From: Leucobacter triazinivorans
Lineage (GTDB): Bacteria > Actinomycetota > Actinomycetes > Actinomycetales > Microbacteriaceae
Reading direction: 5' to 3'
DNA length: 64,000 nucleotides
Assembly: GCF_004208635.1 (NCBI RefSeq)
Contig: NZ_CP035806.1
Location: forward strand, 2,356,001 to 2,420,000
Below the pieces are notes generated by a model. The model was not told the origin of the DNA, ran no database searches, and saw nothing but the letters and a program-made list of their open reading frames with translations. The position numbers and the translations under genes were made by a program. This document shows positions 22,769 through 32,120 of this stretch, in pieces. Each line of letters starts with the position of its first letter. Positions within the stretch are counted from its first letter, which is position 1.

Positions 22769-23098
22769 TCAGTCCGGGGGATCGATCGACACGTGATCCT
22801 CGTCGTCGGGATCCGGGTCGCTCGTGCGGCCGGCCGCGCGAGCGTCGGCCTGCGTCTCGAAGGCGTCGGCGCCCTCCTCGGGTGCGAGATCGGGATCGCC
22901 CGGATCCTCCGCCGCGTGCTTGCCGGCCGCGCGAGGCGGATCCGCGGCGTCCGGGCCCTCCTGGCCGGCGTCGCCGGCGGTCGGCACGGACTCGTCGACG
23001 GAGTCCGGGGCGGTCGCGGTCGGCGTGCTCGCGTCCCGGTTCGGTTCACTTCCGCCGCCAAGGCGGTCGGGATCCTCCTGCGTGCGGTGCGAATTCAT
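22769..23098 (-). CDS. Acidic low-complexity hypothetical protein
   Basis: A 109-residue protein dominated by Asp, Glu, Pro, Ala and Gly, predicted disordered and without a known domain. The ATG at 23098 has GAGGAGG upstream at 7-base spacing; an in-frame GTG at 23107 would be too close to it. The good ribosome binding site is the main support. Convergent with the DUF6328 gene across about 100 bp of GCGGGCGAC-type repeats. Confidence 0.6.
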   Translation of the reverse strand: MNSHRTQEDPDRLGGGSEPNRDASTPTATAPDSVDESVPTAGDAGQEGPDAADPPRAAGKHAAEDPGDPDLAPEEGADAFETQADARAAGRTSDPDPDDEDHVSIDPPD

Positions 23099-23126
23099 GG
23101 TGGGCACCTCCTCATCGCTCCCGAAG

Positions 23127-24251
23127 CTACCCGAGCGCGTCGCCTCGCGCGCCGGGGTTGTCGGTCGGGACTGAGTTTGCTAGCGCATCGTCCGGGGCAG
23201 ACCGGACTGTGCTCGCATCGTGTATCTGCATCCGGCGATGTCCCTGGATTCCCTCGGCGACGAAGACGATGTGCGAGCGAGCGCGCAAGCTCGTGGATAT
23301 GGTGACCGCGGCCGGCGCCTCTGTCGCTTCGAGCGCATCGGCGATCCGTTCAGCTGCGTCGTTCCCGATCACCGCCTGGTCCGCGAGATCTGAGAGCATG
23401 GTCACCGTCACCCCTCGTGATCGGGCTCGCTCGACGGCGCTGATCAGCCGCGGATGCTGCAGGCGGTGCGCGCGAATGCGGTCGCGCACGGCGGATTCGA
23501 CGAGCATCGCTTCGGTGAGTGATGCCTCGTCCAACGCGGCGCTGTCGCGCAGCCGAAGAAGGGAAGGGCGGACCTGCCTCCCGATCGCATCGAGTTCGTT
23601 CTGGTATCGGATTGCGGCGGCGTTGACGGCGGCGATGCGGCGCTCGGATTCCGCGGTCGCCGAACGATGCCGGCGTTCGCGCGCTACGATCCCGCGGAGC
23701 GCCCACCGCCAGATGAAGCTGAGTATCAGTGCAGTTGTGGGAATGGTGAGCATCGGGATCACCGCGTCGTGCGGTTGCGACGTGGACACGGCCCAGACGA
23801 TGACGCAGAGGGCCTGCACGATGCTGGCGCAGAGGCCGACGATCGTGTTCCCCCGAGCCACCTGCAGCGCGGTCAGATAGCTCGCAAAGTTGACGAGCCA
23901 GGTGCTCTCGCTTCCGTCGGACGACACGAGGATCAACGCAGTGGCAGAGATCGCGAGGATCGGCACCGCCAGTGCGCGGGCGCCGGTAAGGGGAGTATCG
24001 CGCGGGTCGGTCAGAGCGAAGACGCCACCGAGTGCGAACAGATGGGCGAGAACCGCCAACGGCGGTGGCGCGGTGAATGACGAATCGATCAGCCAGGATG
24101 CGGTGACGCAGACCCATGCGAGAACGATCGTCCACCGCGCCGCCGGTGTGGCAAGGCCGGACGCGCCGGTACCGCGTGCCGTTTCCACGGCTGCGCCTGA
24201 GCCTTGGACTGGGGCTCCGGTCTTCTCGGCCCGTGCGGGGGGCCGATTCAT
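23127..24251 (-). CDS. Membrane protein with degenerate histidine-kinase-like C-terminus
   Basis: A 374-residue protein. An N-terminal linker of about 40 residues is followed by a six-helix membrane domain (to about residue 195), a helical coiled segment (RHRSATAESERRIAAVNAAA), and a soluble domain that resembles the dimerisation and ATPase modules of a kinase but lacks the phospho-accepting H, N and G boxes. ATGA overlap with the kinase gene upstream and shared orientation make it the third gene of a response regulator-kinase-membrane protein operon. It may be a sensor subunit or modulator (inference). Confidence 0.7.
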   Translation of the reverse strand: MNRPPARAEKTGAPVQGSGAAVETARGTGASGLATPAARWTIVLAWVCVTASWLIDSSFTAPPPLAVLAHLFALGGVFALTDPRDTPLTGARALAVPILAISATALILVSSDGSESTWLVNFASYLTALQVARGNTIVGLCASIVQALCVIVWAVSTSQPHDAVIPMLTIPTTALILSFIWRWALRGIVARERRHRSATAESERRIAAVNAAAIRYQNELDAIGRQVRPSLLRLRDSAALDEASLTEAMLVESAVRDRIRAHRLQHPRLISAVERARSRGVTVTMLSDLADQAVIGNDAAERIADALEATEAPAAVTISTSLRARSHIVFVAEGIQGHRRMQIHDASTVRSAPDDALANSVPTDNPGARGDALG

Positions 24252-25399
24252 GGTCTCCACGTCAGTTGTACCTCCGTGCCGGTTCCCGGACTGGACTGCA
24301 CCTCGGCTCGGCCCCCGATCTCGCTCATGCGCCCGACGATGCTGTGAGCGACTCCCATGCGCCCGCGCACAGCTGCGTTTTCGATGACAGCGGGGCTGAG
24401 CCCGATGCCATCGTCCCGCACGACCGCTTCGATCCCGCCATCGCTGATGCTCACTTCGATCGCGATGCGCTCGGCGCCCGAGTGGTGCTTCGCGTTCCTG
24501 AGCGCTTCGACGATGGCCGAGGAGACCTGGACGAACACCGAGGCCGGCATGGGGGAACCATCTCCTCGAGCTGCGAAGGCGGCCTCCGGAGCCACACGGG
24601 CGAGGTGCTGCTGCAGCTGCGCGAGCGCCGGCTCGGTTTCGAGAAGACCGCCTTCCGGTTCGGTTCGGGCTGCATCGAGGACCACCAGGGCGCGCTTCGC
24701 CTCGTCGCGCAGCACGTCTGGGATGGACCCGCGGAGCATCGTCGCGGCGGTGAGCACGGAGAGCACCTCGTCGTGGACGACCCGTCCGAGTCTCGTGCGG
24801 CGCATGTTCTCGGCATCGACCTGAGCGCTTCTCGCCGCGGCCTCACGAGTCCGGGCCTCGCTCTCATGGAGGGCGGCGAGTCGGCCTCGGATGCCGAGGA
24901 ATATGGCCACGAAGGCCACATTGCTCACGTGAGGAGGTGTGGCTTCGGCGACGGCCGTCGGAACGGAGCCTGTGAACACCCAGGCGGACAGGGCCACGCT
25001 GAGACCCGAGAGCACGGTGATGGCGAAGACGAAGGGGGTGCGGAGAACGAGTACCAGGAGGCTCACCGCTGCGGCTTCGAGAGACCAGACCCAGGGGAGT
25101 GCGGATCCTCCCGGAACTCGGTACGCGCCGTAGGAGAGGAATTGCAGAGTCAGCACGAGTGCGGGGACCGCCAGCCAGAGAAACGTCAGGAATCGCATCG
25201 GTATGCGACGGCCGAATACGGCCAGTCCGATGAAGGCGCACGCCGCCGTGCCCGCCGCGACCGTCCACCACGGCGCGAAGTCGTCCGCCTGCGCGACCGC
25301 CAGGCCGGCTCGCGCACTGAGGAATACGAGTGCGCACAGGGCGATCAGCCAGCCGGTCTGTCGATCTGCCCGTTCGGTAGCATGACGGTCCGGGCGCAT
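24248..25399 (-). CDS. Sensor histidine kinase (NarL/DesK-like group)
   Basis: A 383-residue kinase with about five transmembrane helices in residues 15-170, then the dimerisation helix with His209 in RVVHDEVLSVL, and an HATPase_c domain with Asn302 (ALRNAKHHSG) and the G box DDGIG (329-333). This is the layout of HisKA_3-type kinases paired with NarL-type regulators. Its ATG overlaps the response regulator stop by one base (TGATG). The sensed signal is probably membrane or envelope related, because there is no large extracellular domain. Confidence 0.88.
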   Translation of the reverse strand: MRPDRHATERADRQTGWLIALCALVFLSARAGLAVAQADDFAPWWTVAAGTAACAFIGLAVFGRRIPMRFLTFLWLAVPALVLTLQFLSYGAYRVPGGSALPWVWSLEAAAVSLLVLVLRTPFVFAITVLSGLSVALSAWVFTGSVPTAVAEATPPHVSNVAFVAIFLGIRGRLAALHESEARTREAAARSAQVDAENMRRTRLGRVVHDEVLSVLTAATMLRGSIPDVLRDEAKRALVVLDAARTEPEGGLLETEPALAQLQQHLARVAPEAAFAARGDGSPMPASVFVQVSSAIVEALRNAKHHSGAERIAIEVSISDGGIEAVVRDDGIGLSPAVIENAAVRGRMGVAHSIVGRMSEIGGRAEVQSSPGTGTEVQLTWRP

Positions 25400-26034
25400 C
25401 AGTCGTGCTGCTCCACGAGCCCGTCTTCGACGGCGCGGCGGAACAGGTCGACCTTGGTCGGGGCGGGACGGTCGACCGAGGCATATTTTCCACGGATGCG
25501 GCGGATGTGATCGAGAACGGTCTCACGCGAGATGTGCAGGGCCGAGCCCACGCGATCCGCGGTCTCACCGGATGCGTAGAGGCCGAGCACCTCTGCCTCC
25601 CGGTCGGTCAGCTGTGCGCTCACGAAATCCCGATCTTCGTTGAGCGCGGCGGCCCAGTCCGGTGTGGCAATGGGCTTGCCCTGCAGCACCGAGAGCACTG
25701 TCGACACGATGACCGTGGGCGTCTCCGACTTTCTGATCATTCCGGACACCCCGGCCCGGGCTGCCGCACGGACCAGTTCGGGTCGGTCGCCCCCTGTGTA
25801 CGCGATGATGGGCACGCCGAGTCTGCGCAGCACTTTGACATTGTCCGCAGGCGTCGAGTCATCGGCGAGCTGCAGATCGAGCAGTACGAGATCGAAGCGG
25901 ACTTCGGCCTCGACCAGGTCTCGGGCTGTCCGGGCCGATCTCACGAGCCTGAGTCCCGGGTGCGAATTGATGATGGCGGTCGTGCCGAATACCACGGCAG
26001 GATGGTCGTCGACCATACCGATTCGTGCGCTCAT
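25399..26034 (-). CDS. LuxR/NarL family response regulator
   Basis: A 211-residue two-domain regulator. Receiver domain with acidic pocket Asp9-Asp10 and phospho-acceptor Asp53 (LVLLDLQL), then a LuxR helix-turn-helix beginning LTDREAEVLGLYASGETADRVGSALHISRETV. First gene of a minus-strand operon with the kinase and the membrane protein. It is divergent from the pilus operon across a 763-bp spacer, so pilus control is an attractive but unproven role. Confidence 0.92.
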   Translation of the reverse strand: MSARIGMVDDHPAVVFGTTAIINSHPGLRLVRSARTARDLVEAEVRFDLVLLDLQLADDSTPADNVKVLRRLGVPIIAYTGGDRPELVRAAARAGVSGMIRKSETPTVIVSTVLSVLQGKPIATPDWAAALNEDRDFVSAQLTDREAEVLGLYASGETADRVGSALHISRETVLDHIRRIRGKYASVDRPAPTKVDLFRRAVEDGLVEQHD

Positions 26035-26797
26035 ACGTGTCCCCTTCGACAGCGGTGGGCCCCTTACCCACGGAGTGTCTTCTTCGAGCAGCAGCGCGTC
26101 CCCCCGGCGCGTCGGGCGGCCCGAGCCCGAGACTCGAGCCAGGGAGAGCTGCCCTCATCATAGTGAGCCGTTCGTAGCCTTGGGAAGGCTCCCCGTCGGC
26201 AGCGCCGGGATGCTCTGCGTGCGGCACAGCATCCCGGCGCTGTCTGGACCGCCGGGCGGATGTTACGAGGGAGAGGGCCCGGCGGACGACCTGCGGCGCC
26301 TTCGGGGTGAGGGGATAGAAGGCATCGCCGGTGCGAGCCGGAGTTCCCCGAAGGTGCGGCTCCAGACGCGCATTCACGATTGAATCAGTCGACTGGACCC
26401 CGCGCCAGGCGCTCCCCCAGAACCAGGGGTGCCCACGCCCCATCTCGCGTGCGAAGAACTGCGGACCTGAGAGATGCCGGAAGATCCAGCGTCTCCTGAA
26501 CCGACGAGGCGGGTGGCCTCCGCAGCGACCGGCTCATCCTGTCCTCGCGATGGCTTCGCAAGAGCGGGAACCCAAGTGCGTTGCACGTAACTTCTGCTCT
26601 CACGCAGCACCCCCCTATAAGTGGGGGAATGTCTGGAGAACGCTCGATGTCGAGCGCCGGCTCGCGCAGACTTGCTGAGGTTGTCGGCCCATCGGGGCCG
26701 CGGATCACTCTGGGTGAAGGCTTTGCAATGCACGACGCCGCATGACGCAGAGGGATCACGAAGAAAACACATTCGAGACTGGAAGGTCATTTCCACG
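26035..26797. other. Long divergent intergenic region between response regulator and pilus operon
   Basis: No gene is supported on either strand; frames across it are short and unlike known proteins. It contains the long hairpin at 26200-26242 and a second hairpin, CCCCC (26611-26615) TATAAGT GGGGG (26623-26627), 170 bp ahead of the adhesin start. Base composition is lower in GC than the rest of the window from about 26570 on. The pilus promoter must lie here, but no convincing -35/-10 pair can be named. Confidence 0.6.
26200..26242. repeat. Perfect 15-bp inverted repeat hairpin in the pilus upstream region
   Basis: CAGCGCCGGGATGCT (26200-26214) and its exact reverse complement (26228-26242) flank a 13-nt loop. 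No T-run follows on either strand, so it is not a standard terminator; it may be a regulatory or recombination site. Confidence 0.75.
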
Positions 26798-29700
26798 ATG
26801 ACACGTGCGGTACATCGCCTATCCCATACCGGGGGCTATCGGCATGTCTCCAAGAATCGGATCTGGGTGGCGATTGTCGCCGTTGTGATGCTGGCGATCG
26901 GGCTCCTCTCTCCCGCGCAGGCGCATGCAGATGCGAGTTCGCAACCGACGCTGAGCATTGCCGCGCTCACGCCCGCCACGCAAGCCTCCGGTGTCGCGTT
27001 CAATTACAGCATCTCCTACGGCTGCAGCAATGTGAACGCCGATCCGTGCGCCACCGATCCAGTCATTACGATTCCGCTCGGCGATGCCGCCGATCTGCCG
27101 ATCCAGGTCGGCGCGAACCCGATGATCGTGGACTGGGAAGTCGACAGCGCCGGAAATCTGATCATTCGACTCGATGACCTCGTGCAGGGCACGTCCGGCG
27201 TGATCGGGTTCACCATCACCCCGCCGAACCAGACCACGCCCGATGGTACGAGCTGGACGCTTGCGCCGACCATGACCTTCAGCGACGACACGCCGACGGT
27301 GAACGCACCGGGTGTGACCTCCACCGCCACCGCCGCCGCCTCGCTGGATCTGACGAAGACCGCGAACGTCGGGTACTTCCACCCCGGAGACGTGGTCGTC
27401 TACTCTCTCGCGTGGGACTGCCCGACTGCCGGTTGGGGGTACGGTGCTGAAGACCTCACGCAGTTGGTTCTCTCAGATACGCTTCCCGCCGGGCTCACCT
27501 ACGTGTCGAGCTCGCCGAGCGGTGCGGTCGTATCCGGACAGACGGTGACCTTCACGTTCTCCGCGGCGCAACTCGGCGACCGTTGCTCGAAGGGATCCGG
27601 AACCGCTGCGCCGGTCACGATCAGCGCCCAAGTCGACGCGAGCATTCCCGACGCGACGGTGATCGAGAATACGGCGACGGCTACGGGGACGTCTCTGAGC
27701 GGTGCCACCGTCACCGATTCGAGCAGCGACGACATCACCGTGGTTGACACGATTCCTGGTGCGACGACATCGAAACTCGGCATCGGGCCCCTGCTGAACT
27801 CGGTGGGGGATTACCAGAAGGACTACAACCTGAACGGGTATCGATCCGCGACCTACCCCGGCCCGTGGCTCGGGCTCGGTGCGGCAGCTCAGCCGTCGAG
27901 CAGCTTCCATCTGACGCCACTTCCGAACGGAACCAATGATGCGCTCATGTTTCGAATCGAAGCGATGTATCAGCTCGATATCCAGCAGGGCCAGCCGGGC
28001 GTCGAGTTGACCCTGACCGACCCCATGCCCTGCACCACGAACGTGTCGGGTGCTGCGTATTCGAGCTACCCCGCCGGCGGAGCTCTCTGCACGGATCCCG
28101 CCTTCCACCCGACGCTCGTCACCGTGAGGACCCCGGCCGATGTCGGTCGAGTAGGCATTCCTGAGAGTCTCGTGGTCAATGCTCGCCTCACCGACGGCAC
28201 GGTCGTCGCACTGACGCTGCAAGCCTCCTCGGGGTCGGCGCCGAACGGTGCAACTGTTCGCACCTATCGTGTGCCCGACAGCGTGGTGGGTCAGGTCGCG
28301 GAGATCTCCATCCCGCGTACCGCGGGGATGACCAACACCAGGACACAGGTCTTGATCGGCGGCTACGTCGACGAAGACCGGAATGCCGGTGATCTGATCC
28401 GCAATCAGGGAACGGTCGAGTCCTTCGTCCCGGAGGAGTCCTCGCCATACGCGGCATCACTGACCTCCATCGGCACCATCTACGTCAAGGAAGGCCCCCA
28501 GATCGGTGCCAAGAAGGCGTACTCGACGACGAGCAAATCGTTCACGCTCACCTCGGAGGTCTTCCTCTCCGGTGAGACGACCGGCGACTTGACGTTCACC
28601 GATACCCTCCCGGCGGGATGGGCCGTCGATGGGCCGATCAGCGTGGACGTGGCGCAGTACACTCCGCTCGGATACGTCAATGACATCGACACGACGACCT
28701 CGGTCGCCGCGGACCCCAGCACAGGGCGTACGACGCTGACCGTCGTCGTGACCGCGGAGACGATCAATTCGCTCTTGGATTCGGGTCTCGGCGAACGGTT
28801 CCGATTCGAGGTGAATGTGCCCTCGAAGGCCCCGTCGCCCGGAAGCTACAGCAACACGGTTTCGGTGAACCTGTCGGACCCCGGGACCCAGAGCATGTGT
28901 CTCCAGGGGACCGCAGTGTCCGGGCTGAGCGGTGCTGACTTCACCTGCCGTGCCACGACGTCGTTCGTCGTGAATCCAGACCCGACCTCGGAGGCCGTGC
29001 AGGTCGTCAAGTCTGTGCGGGGCAGCAATGACACCTCGTTCAAGACGTTCCCGGCGATCGGGTACGTCGAGGGCACCGGCGGTACCGCGACATTCCGTCT
29101 GGACTGGACGAACAAGAGCATCGCATCGATGACCGACGTGGTCGTCTACGACCTGCTGCCGACACCCGGAGACACGGGCACGATACCGACGACGGTCGAC
29201 CAGCAGCGCGGCAGCACGTTCGAACCGACATTGGCGAGCATCGCTCCGCTCCCGGCAGGGATCTCCGCCTACTATTCCGTCTCGGACAATCCGTGTCGCC
29301 CGGAGGTGCTGCCCAATGCCGATAATCCTGGCTGCGTCGACGACTGGACAGCGATGCCGGCGAGCCCGTCTGCGGCGCTCTTGCAGCAGATCACGGCGCT
29401 GAAATTCGTTTCGAGTCAGACCTATGCGTTCAACACCGGGTTCCGCATCGAGATCAATATGACCACGCCCAGTGGCATCACCGATTCCGACATCGCCTGG
29501 AATACGTTCGCAGCATCGCAGACGAACGCGGACAGCGGTCAGGTACTCCCTGCGGTGGAGGCCGCTCGAGTGGGCGTGGCGCATAAGGACTACTCCCATA
29601 TCACCATCGATAAGGTCGTCGACCAGGCGCAGGCGCACGTCGGCGAGGAGCTCACGTACACGGTGACCGCTGTCAACGATGGCGGTCGAGACCTCTCGAA

Positions 29701-30436
29701 CATCACGCTCCGAGACACGCTGCCCGACGGAGTCGATTTCGTGGGTGCGAGCGATGGAGGCACGCATGCCGCCGGGGTCGTCACCTGGCAGCTCGCCGCG
29801 ATGCCGCTCGGTCAGGTGTTCGCCTTCACCGTCACTGTCACGATCGCTGAAGGCAACACCGTGCCCGAAGGCGAAGACGGTGTGGTTCTCGTGAACCGCT
29901 GGGGTGTTGACGGCCCGACTCCGGTCACCCCGTTGAATCCATGCCCCGAGCCGAACGACGCGAACGAGTCGTGCGCGACAACGGAGATTCTCGGCGCTCT
30001 GCAATGGTCGAAGGTCACCACTACCGGTGCGCTCCTCGCCGGTTCCGAGTGGACCCTGCAGCAGATCGACGGCGCGGGAGAACCTACCGGAGACCTGATC
30101 GCAATCACCGACTGCGAAGAAGCCACCTGTGCAGGCCCCGACCAGGATCCCGAGCCCGGGACGTTCCTGATCGTCGGTCTCGACCCGGGCACGTACCAGC
30201 TGATCGAGACTCGTGCGCCCTTCGGCTATGTGCTCGATAGCTCCCCGCACTCCGTCGACGTGCTGTCCAGCACAGCAATCACCGTGATGGACGGAATCGT
30301 CAACGAGCAGCAGCCGGGGTTGAACATCCCGTTGACCGGCGGGGTCGGCACTGTCCCGATCGTGTTGGGTGGCGTGGTTGCTGGTGCTGTTGCGTTGCTG
30401 CTCGTGCTGGTTCGGCGGAGGAGGGTTGCGGTGTAG
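26798..30436 (+). CDS. Pilus tip adhesin / DUF11-repeat LPXTG surface protein
   Basis: A 1212-residue secreted protein. Signal peptide with hydrophobic core VAIVAVVMLAIGLL and cleavage after AQAHA. The body has several isopeptide/DUF11-type beta-sandwich repeats (for example near residues 930-1050, QAHVGEELTYTVTAVNDGG), then a SpaA-like domain with E-box YQLIETRAPFGY, and a sorting signal IPLTG followed by a hydrophobic helix and an RRRR-type tail. The mature chain has 14 cysteines in seven close pairs. First gene of a pilin-sortase operon, where the largest protein is usually the tip. GGAAGG precedes the ATG. Confidence 0.85.
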   Translation: MTRAVHRLSHTGGYRHVSKNRIWVAIVAVVMLAIGLLSPAQAHADASSQPTLSIAALTPATQASGVAFNYSISYGCSNVNADPCATDPVITIPLGDAADLPIQVGANPMIVDWEVDSAGNLIIRLDDLVQGTSGVIGFTITPPNQTTPDGTSWTLAPTMTFSDDTPTVNAPGVTSTATAAASLDLTKTANVGYFHPGDVVVYSLAWDCPTAGWGYGAEDLTQLVLSDTLPAGLTYVSSSPSGAVVSGQTVTFTFSAAQLGDRCSKGSGTAAPVTISAQVDASIPDATVIENTATATGTSLSGATVTDSSSDDITVVDTIPGATTSKLGIGPLLNSVGDYQKDYNLNGYRSATYPGPWLGLGAAAQPSSSFHLTPLPNGTNDALMFRIEAMYQLDIQQGQPGVELTLTDPMPCTTNVSGAAYSSYPAGGALCTDPAFHPTLVTVRTPADVGRVGIPESLVVNARLTDGTVVALTLQASSGSAPNGATVRTYRVPDSVVGQVAEISIPRTAGMTNTRTQVLIGGYVDEDRNAGDLIRNQGTVESFVPEESSPYAASLTSIGTIYVKEGPQIGAKKAYSTTSKSFTLTSEVFLSGETTGDLTFTDTLPAGWAVDGPISVDVAQYTPLGYVNDIDTTTSVAADPSTGRTTLTVVVTAETINSLLDSGLGERFRFEVNVPSKAPSPGSYSNTVSVNLSDPGTQSMCLQGTAVSGLSGADFTCRATTSFVVNPDPTSEAVQVVKSVRGSNDTSFKTFPAIGYVEGTGGTATFRLDWTNKSIASMTDVVVYDLLPTPGDTGTIPTTVDQQRGSTFEPTLASIAPLPAGISAYYSVSDNPCRPEVLPNADNPGCVDDWTAMPASPSAALLQQITALKFVSSQTYAFNTGFRIEINMTTPSGITDSDIAWNTFAASQTNADSGQVLPAVEAARVGVAHKDYSHITIDKVVDQAQAHVGEELTYTVTAVNDGGRDLSNITLRDTLPDGVDFVGASDGGTHAAGVVTWQLAAMPLGQVFAFTVTVTIAEGNTVPEGEDGVVLVNRWGVDGPTPVTPLNPCPEPNDANESCATTEILGALQWSKVTTTGALLAGSEWTLQQIDGAGEPTGDLIAITDCEEATCAGPDQDPEPGTFLIVGLDPGTYQLIETRAPFGYVLDSSPHSVDVLSSTAITVMDGIVNEQQPGLNIPLTGGVGTVPIVLGGVVAGAVALLLVLVRRRRVAV

Positions 30437-30506
30437 CGCGGTTCATCCGGGTGTTTGGTTCTTGATCACTGGTTTTGTAGTTCATAAGAGAAAGGGGCTT
30501 GACCTC

Positions 30507-32021
30507 ATGCAGGCAAGCACGACTAGGCGTCGTATCGCCACTATGGTGAGCGCGGCGGCGCTCGGCCTTACTGTACTCGTCGGTTCCTCGGCTGCTGCGA
30601 TCGCGGCGCCGCAGGATTTCGGGAATATCGATCCGGACCGTACGGGGTCTGTGACGGTGCATAAGTTCCTCAATCAGTCGGGGACGGCGTCGGGGGACAT
30701 CAGCGAGGCGCCTGCTGCGGGCGACTTCGCTGATCCGGTGGCGGACGTCGAGTTCACCGTCTATCCGCTGCTCGAGTCGGGTTCGCCGCTCGATCTGACT
30801 GTGCCGGAGAACTGGGACGGGCTCGATGCTCTGGTCCCGGGTGCCGGTTGCACCGCTCCGAGCGGGTTCACGTTGGGTGCGCCGGTCGAGATGCCGTTGA
30901 CGGTTGCCGATGGTTCGTCGACTGTTGCTCTGCCGGTTGGTCTGTACCAGGTGTGTGAGACGGCGGCTCCGGCGAATATCATCGAGCGGGCGCTTCCGTT
31001 CATTCTGACGATCCCGATGCCGCATGAGGGCGGTTGGGTGTATGACGCCCACGCGTACCCGAAGAACGGTGCGGGTTCGATCGATAAGACCATCACTCCG
31101 CAGGAGGATTTCGGTCTTGGCTCGGTGGTTGAGTTTCCCGTGACGGTTCCGGTGTCGCGGATGGCGCAGGAGTGGATCGGGTTCGCGATCAGGGACACCC
31201 TGGATGATCGGCTTGTTCCGGTGGCGGCCGGTGACATCGTCGTGACTGCTGATGGTGCCGCGCTCGATCCGGCTTTCTACGAGATCGAGATCGTCGGTCA
31301 GCAGATCACGATGGAATTCACCGCGGCGGGTCTTGCCTGGCTCAACGAGGGTCCGAATGCGCATGTCGGCACGGAGATCCAGGTGGTCTTCGCCGGCACC
31401 GTGATCGAGGTCGGTGATGGGGTCATTCCGAACACCGCACAGTTCTGGCCGAACAATCCGGGGTTTGATGCGAACACGCAGCCGCCGCTGCCGTCGCCCG
31501 AGGTGCGCACCAACTGGGGTGATCTGGAGATCGTGAAGCGTGCAGCCGGGACCACTGGTGCTGAGGGCACGCTGGAGGGCGCTGTGTTCGAGATCTATGC
31601 GGCGGAGGATCCGTATGCTGCTGACTGCTCGACCGCGGTTGCGACGGGTGACCCGGTCGTGGTCGATGGCGCGACCAGCTTCACCTCGGATGCGTCCGGT
31701 GTGATCTCGCTTTCGGGGCTCTTCGTCAGCGACAGCGTCAACCCGGTGATCGACAATCCTCAGCGCTGCTACGTGCTGAAGGAGACCGCGGCCCCGGCCG
31801 GGTACGTGCTCCCTGCTGATGTGTTCACCCCGGTCGCCGTGCTGATCGGCGACACCGTCTCGGACGATGTCGAGATCGAGAACACCCAGCAGGAGGTGCC
31901 CGAGCTGCCGCTGACGGGTGCGGCCGGACAGGTGCTTCTCATCGCCGGTGGCGCTGCGGCCCTGGCCGTCGCGGCCGGGCTCATGCTGATGCGCCGGCGC
32001 CAGGCGCAGACGACTCGATAG
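30507..32021 (+). CDS. SpaH/EbpB-type major pilin (LPXTG backbone pilin)
   Basis: A 504-residue backbone pilin. Signal peptide of about 34 residues, then an N-terminal domain ending in the pilin motif HAYPKN with Lys186 as the probable polymerisation lysine, a middle isopeptide domain (IDKTITPQEDFGLG), and a C-terminal CNA-B-like domain with E-box YVLKETAAPAGY. Sorting signal LPLTG, hydrophobic helix, and a positive tail. Two cysteine pairs are present (Cys115/Cys150 in the first domain and one in the last). Located between adhesin and class C sortase, the standard order. Confidence 0.93.
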   Translation: MQASTTRRRIATMVSAAALGLTVLVGSSAAAIAAPQDFGNIDPDRTGSVTVHKFLNQSGTASGDISEAPAAGDFADPVADVEFTVYPLLESGSPLDLTVPENWDGLDALVPGAGCTAPSGFTLGAPVEMPLTVADGSSTVALPVGLYQVCETAAPANIIERALPFILTIPMPHEGGWVYDAHAYPKNGAGSIDKTITPQEDFGLGSVVEFPVTVPVSRMAQEWIGFAIRDTLDDRLVPVAAGDIVVTADGAALDPAFYEIEIVGQQITMEFTAAGLAWLNEGPNAHVGTEIQVVFAGTVIEVGDGVIPNTAQFWPNNPGFDANTQPPLPSPEVRTNWGDLEIVKRAAGTTGAEGTLEGAVFEIYAAEDPYAADCSTAVATGDPVVVDGATSFTSDASGVISLSGLFVSDSVNPVIDNPQRCYVLKETAAPAGYVLPADVFTPVAVLIGDTVSDDVEIENTQQEVPELPLTGAAGQVLLIAGGAAALAVAAGLMLMRRRQAQTTR

Positions 32022-32034
32022 TCTCCAGGCCCTC

Positions 32035-32075
32035 GGGGCGGTGGTTCCGGCGCATTGCCGGAGCATCACCGCCCC
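32035..32075 (+). promoter_or_regulatory. Strong intergenic hairpin between pilin and sortase genes
   Basis: GGGGCGGTG (32035-32043) pairs with CACCGCCCC (32067-32075), and an inner stem TCCGGC (32046-32051)/GCCGGA (32057-32062) closes the loop. There is no T-run. A hairpin here could stabilise the pilin mRNA end or reduce read-through to sortase, matching the need for far more pilin than enzyme. Confidence 0.6.
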
Positions 32076-32120
32076 GTCGGCCTGTCCGGCATCCATCATG
32101 GCGAGAGCAGAGGTTGGATC

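Noticed and set aside
26331..26678. Possible short gene in the pilus upstream region
   Set aside because: No ribosome binding site, no domain, and overlapping frames on the other strand are equally open.
28457..30250. Long minus-strand open frame opposite the pilus adhesin
   Set aside because: It is a shadow frame of a gene with clear signal peptide, repeats and sorting signal; no ribosome binding site or family supports it.
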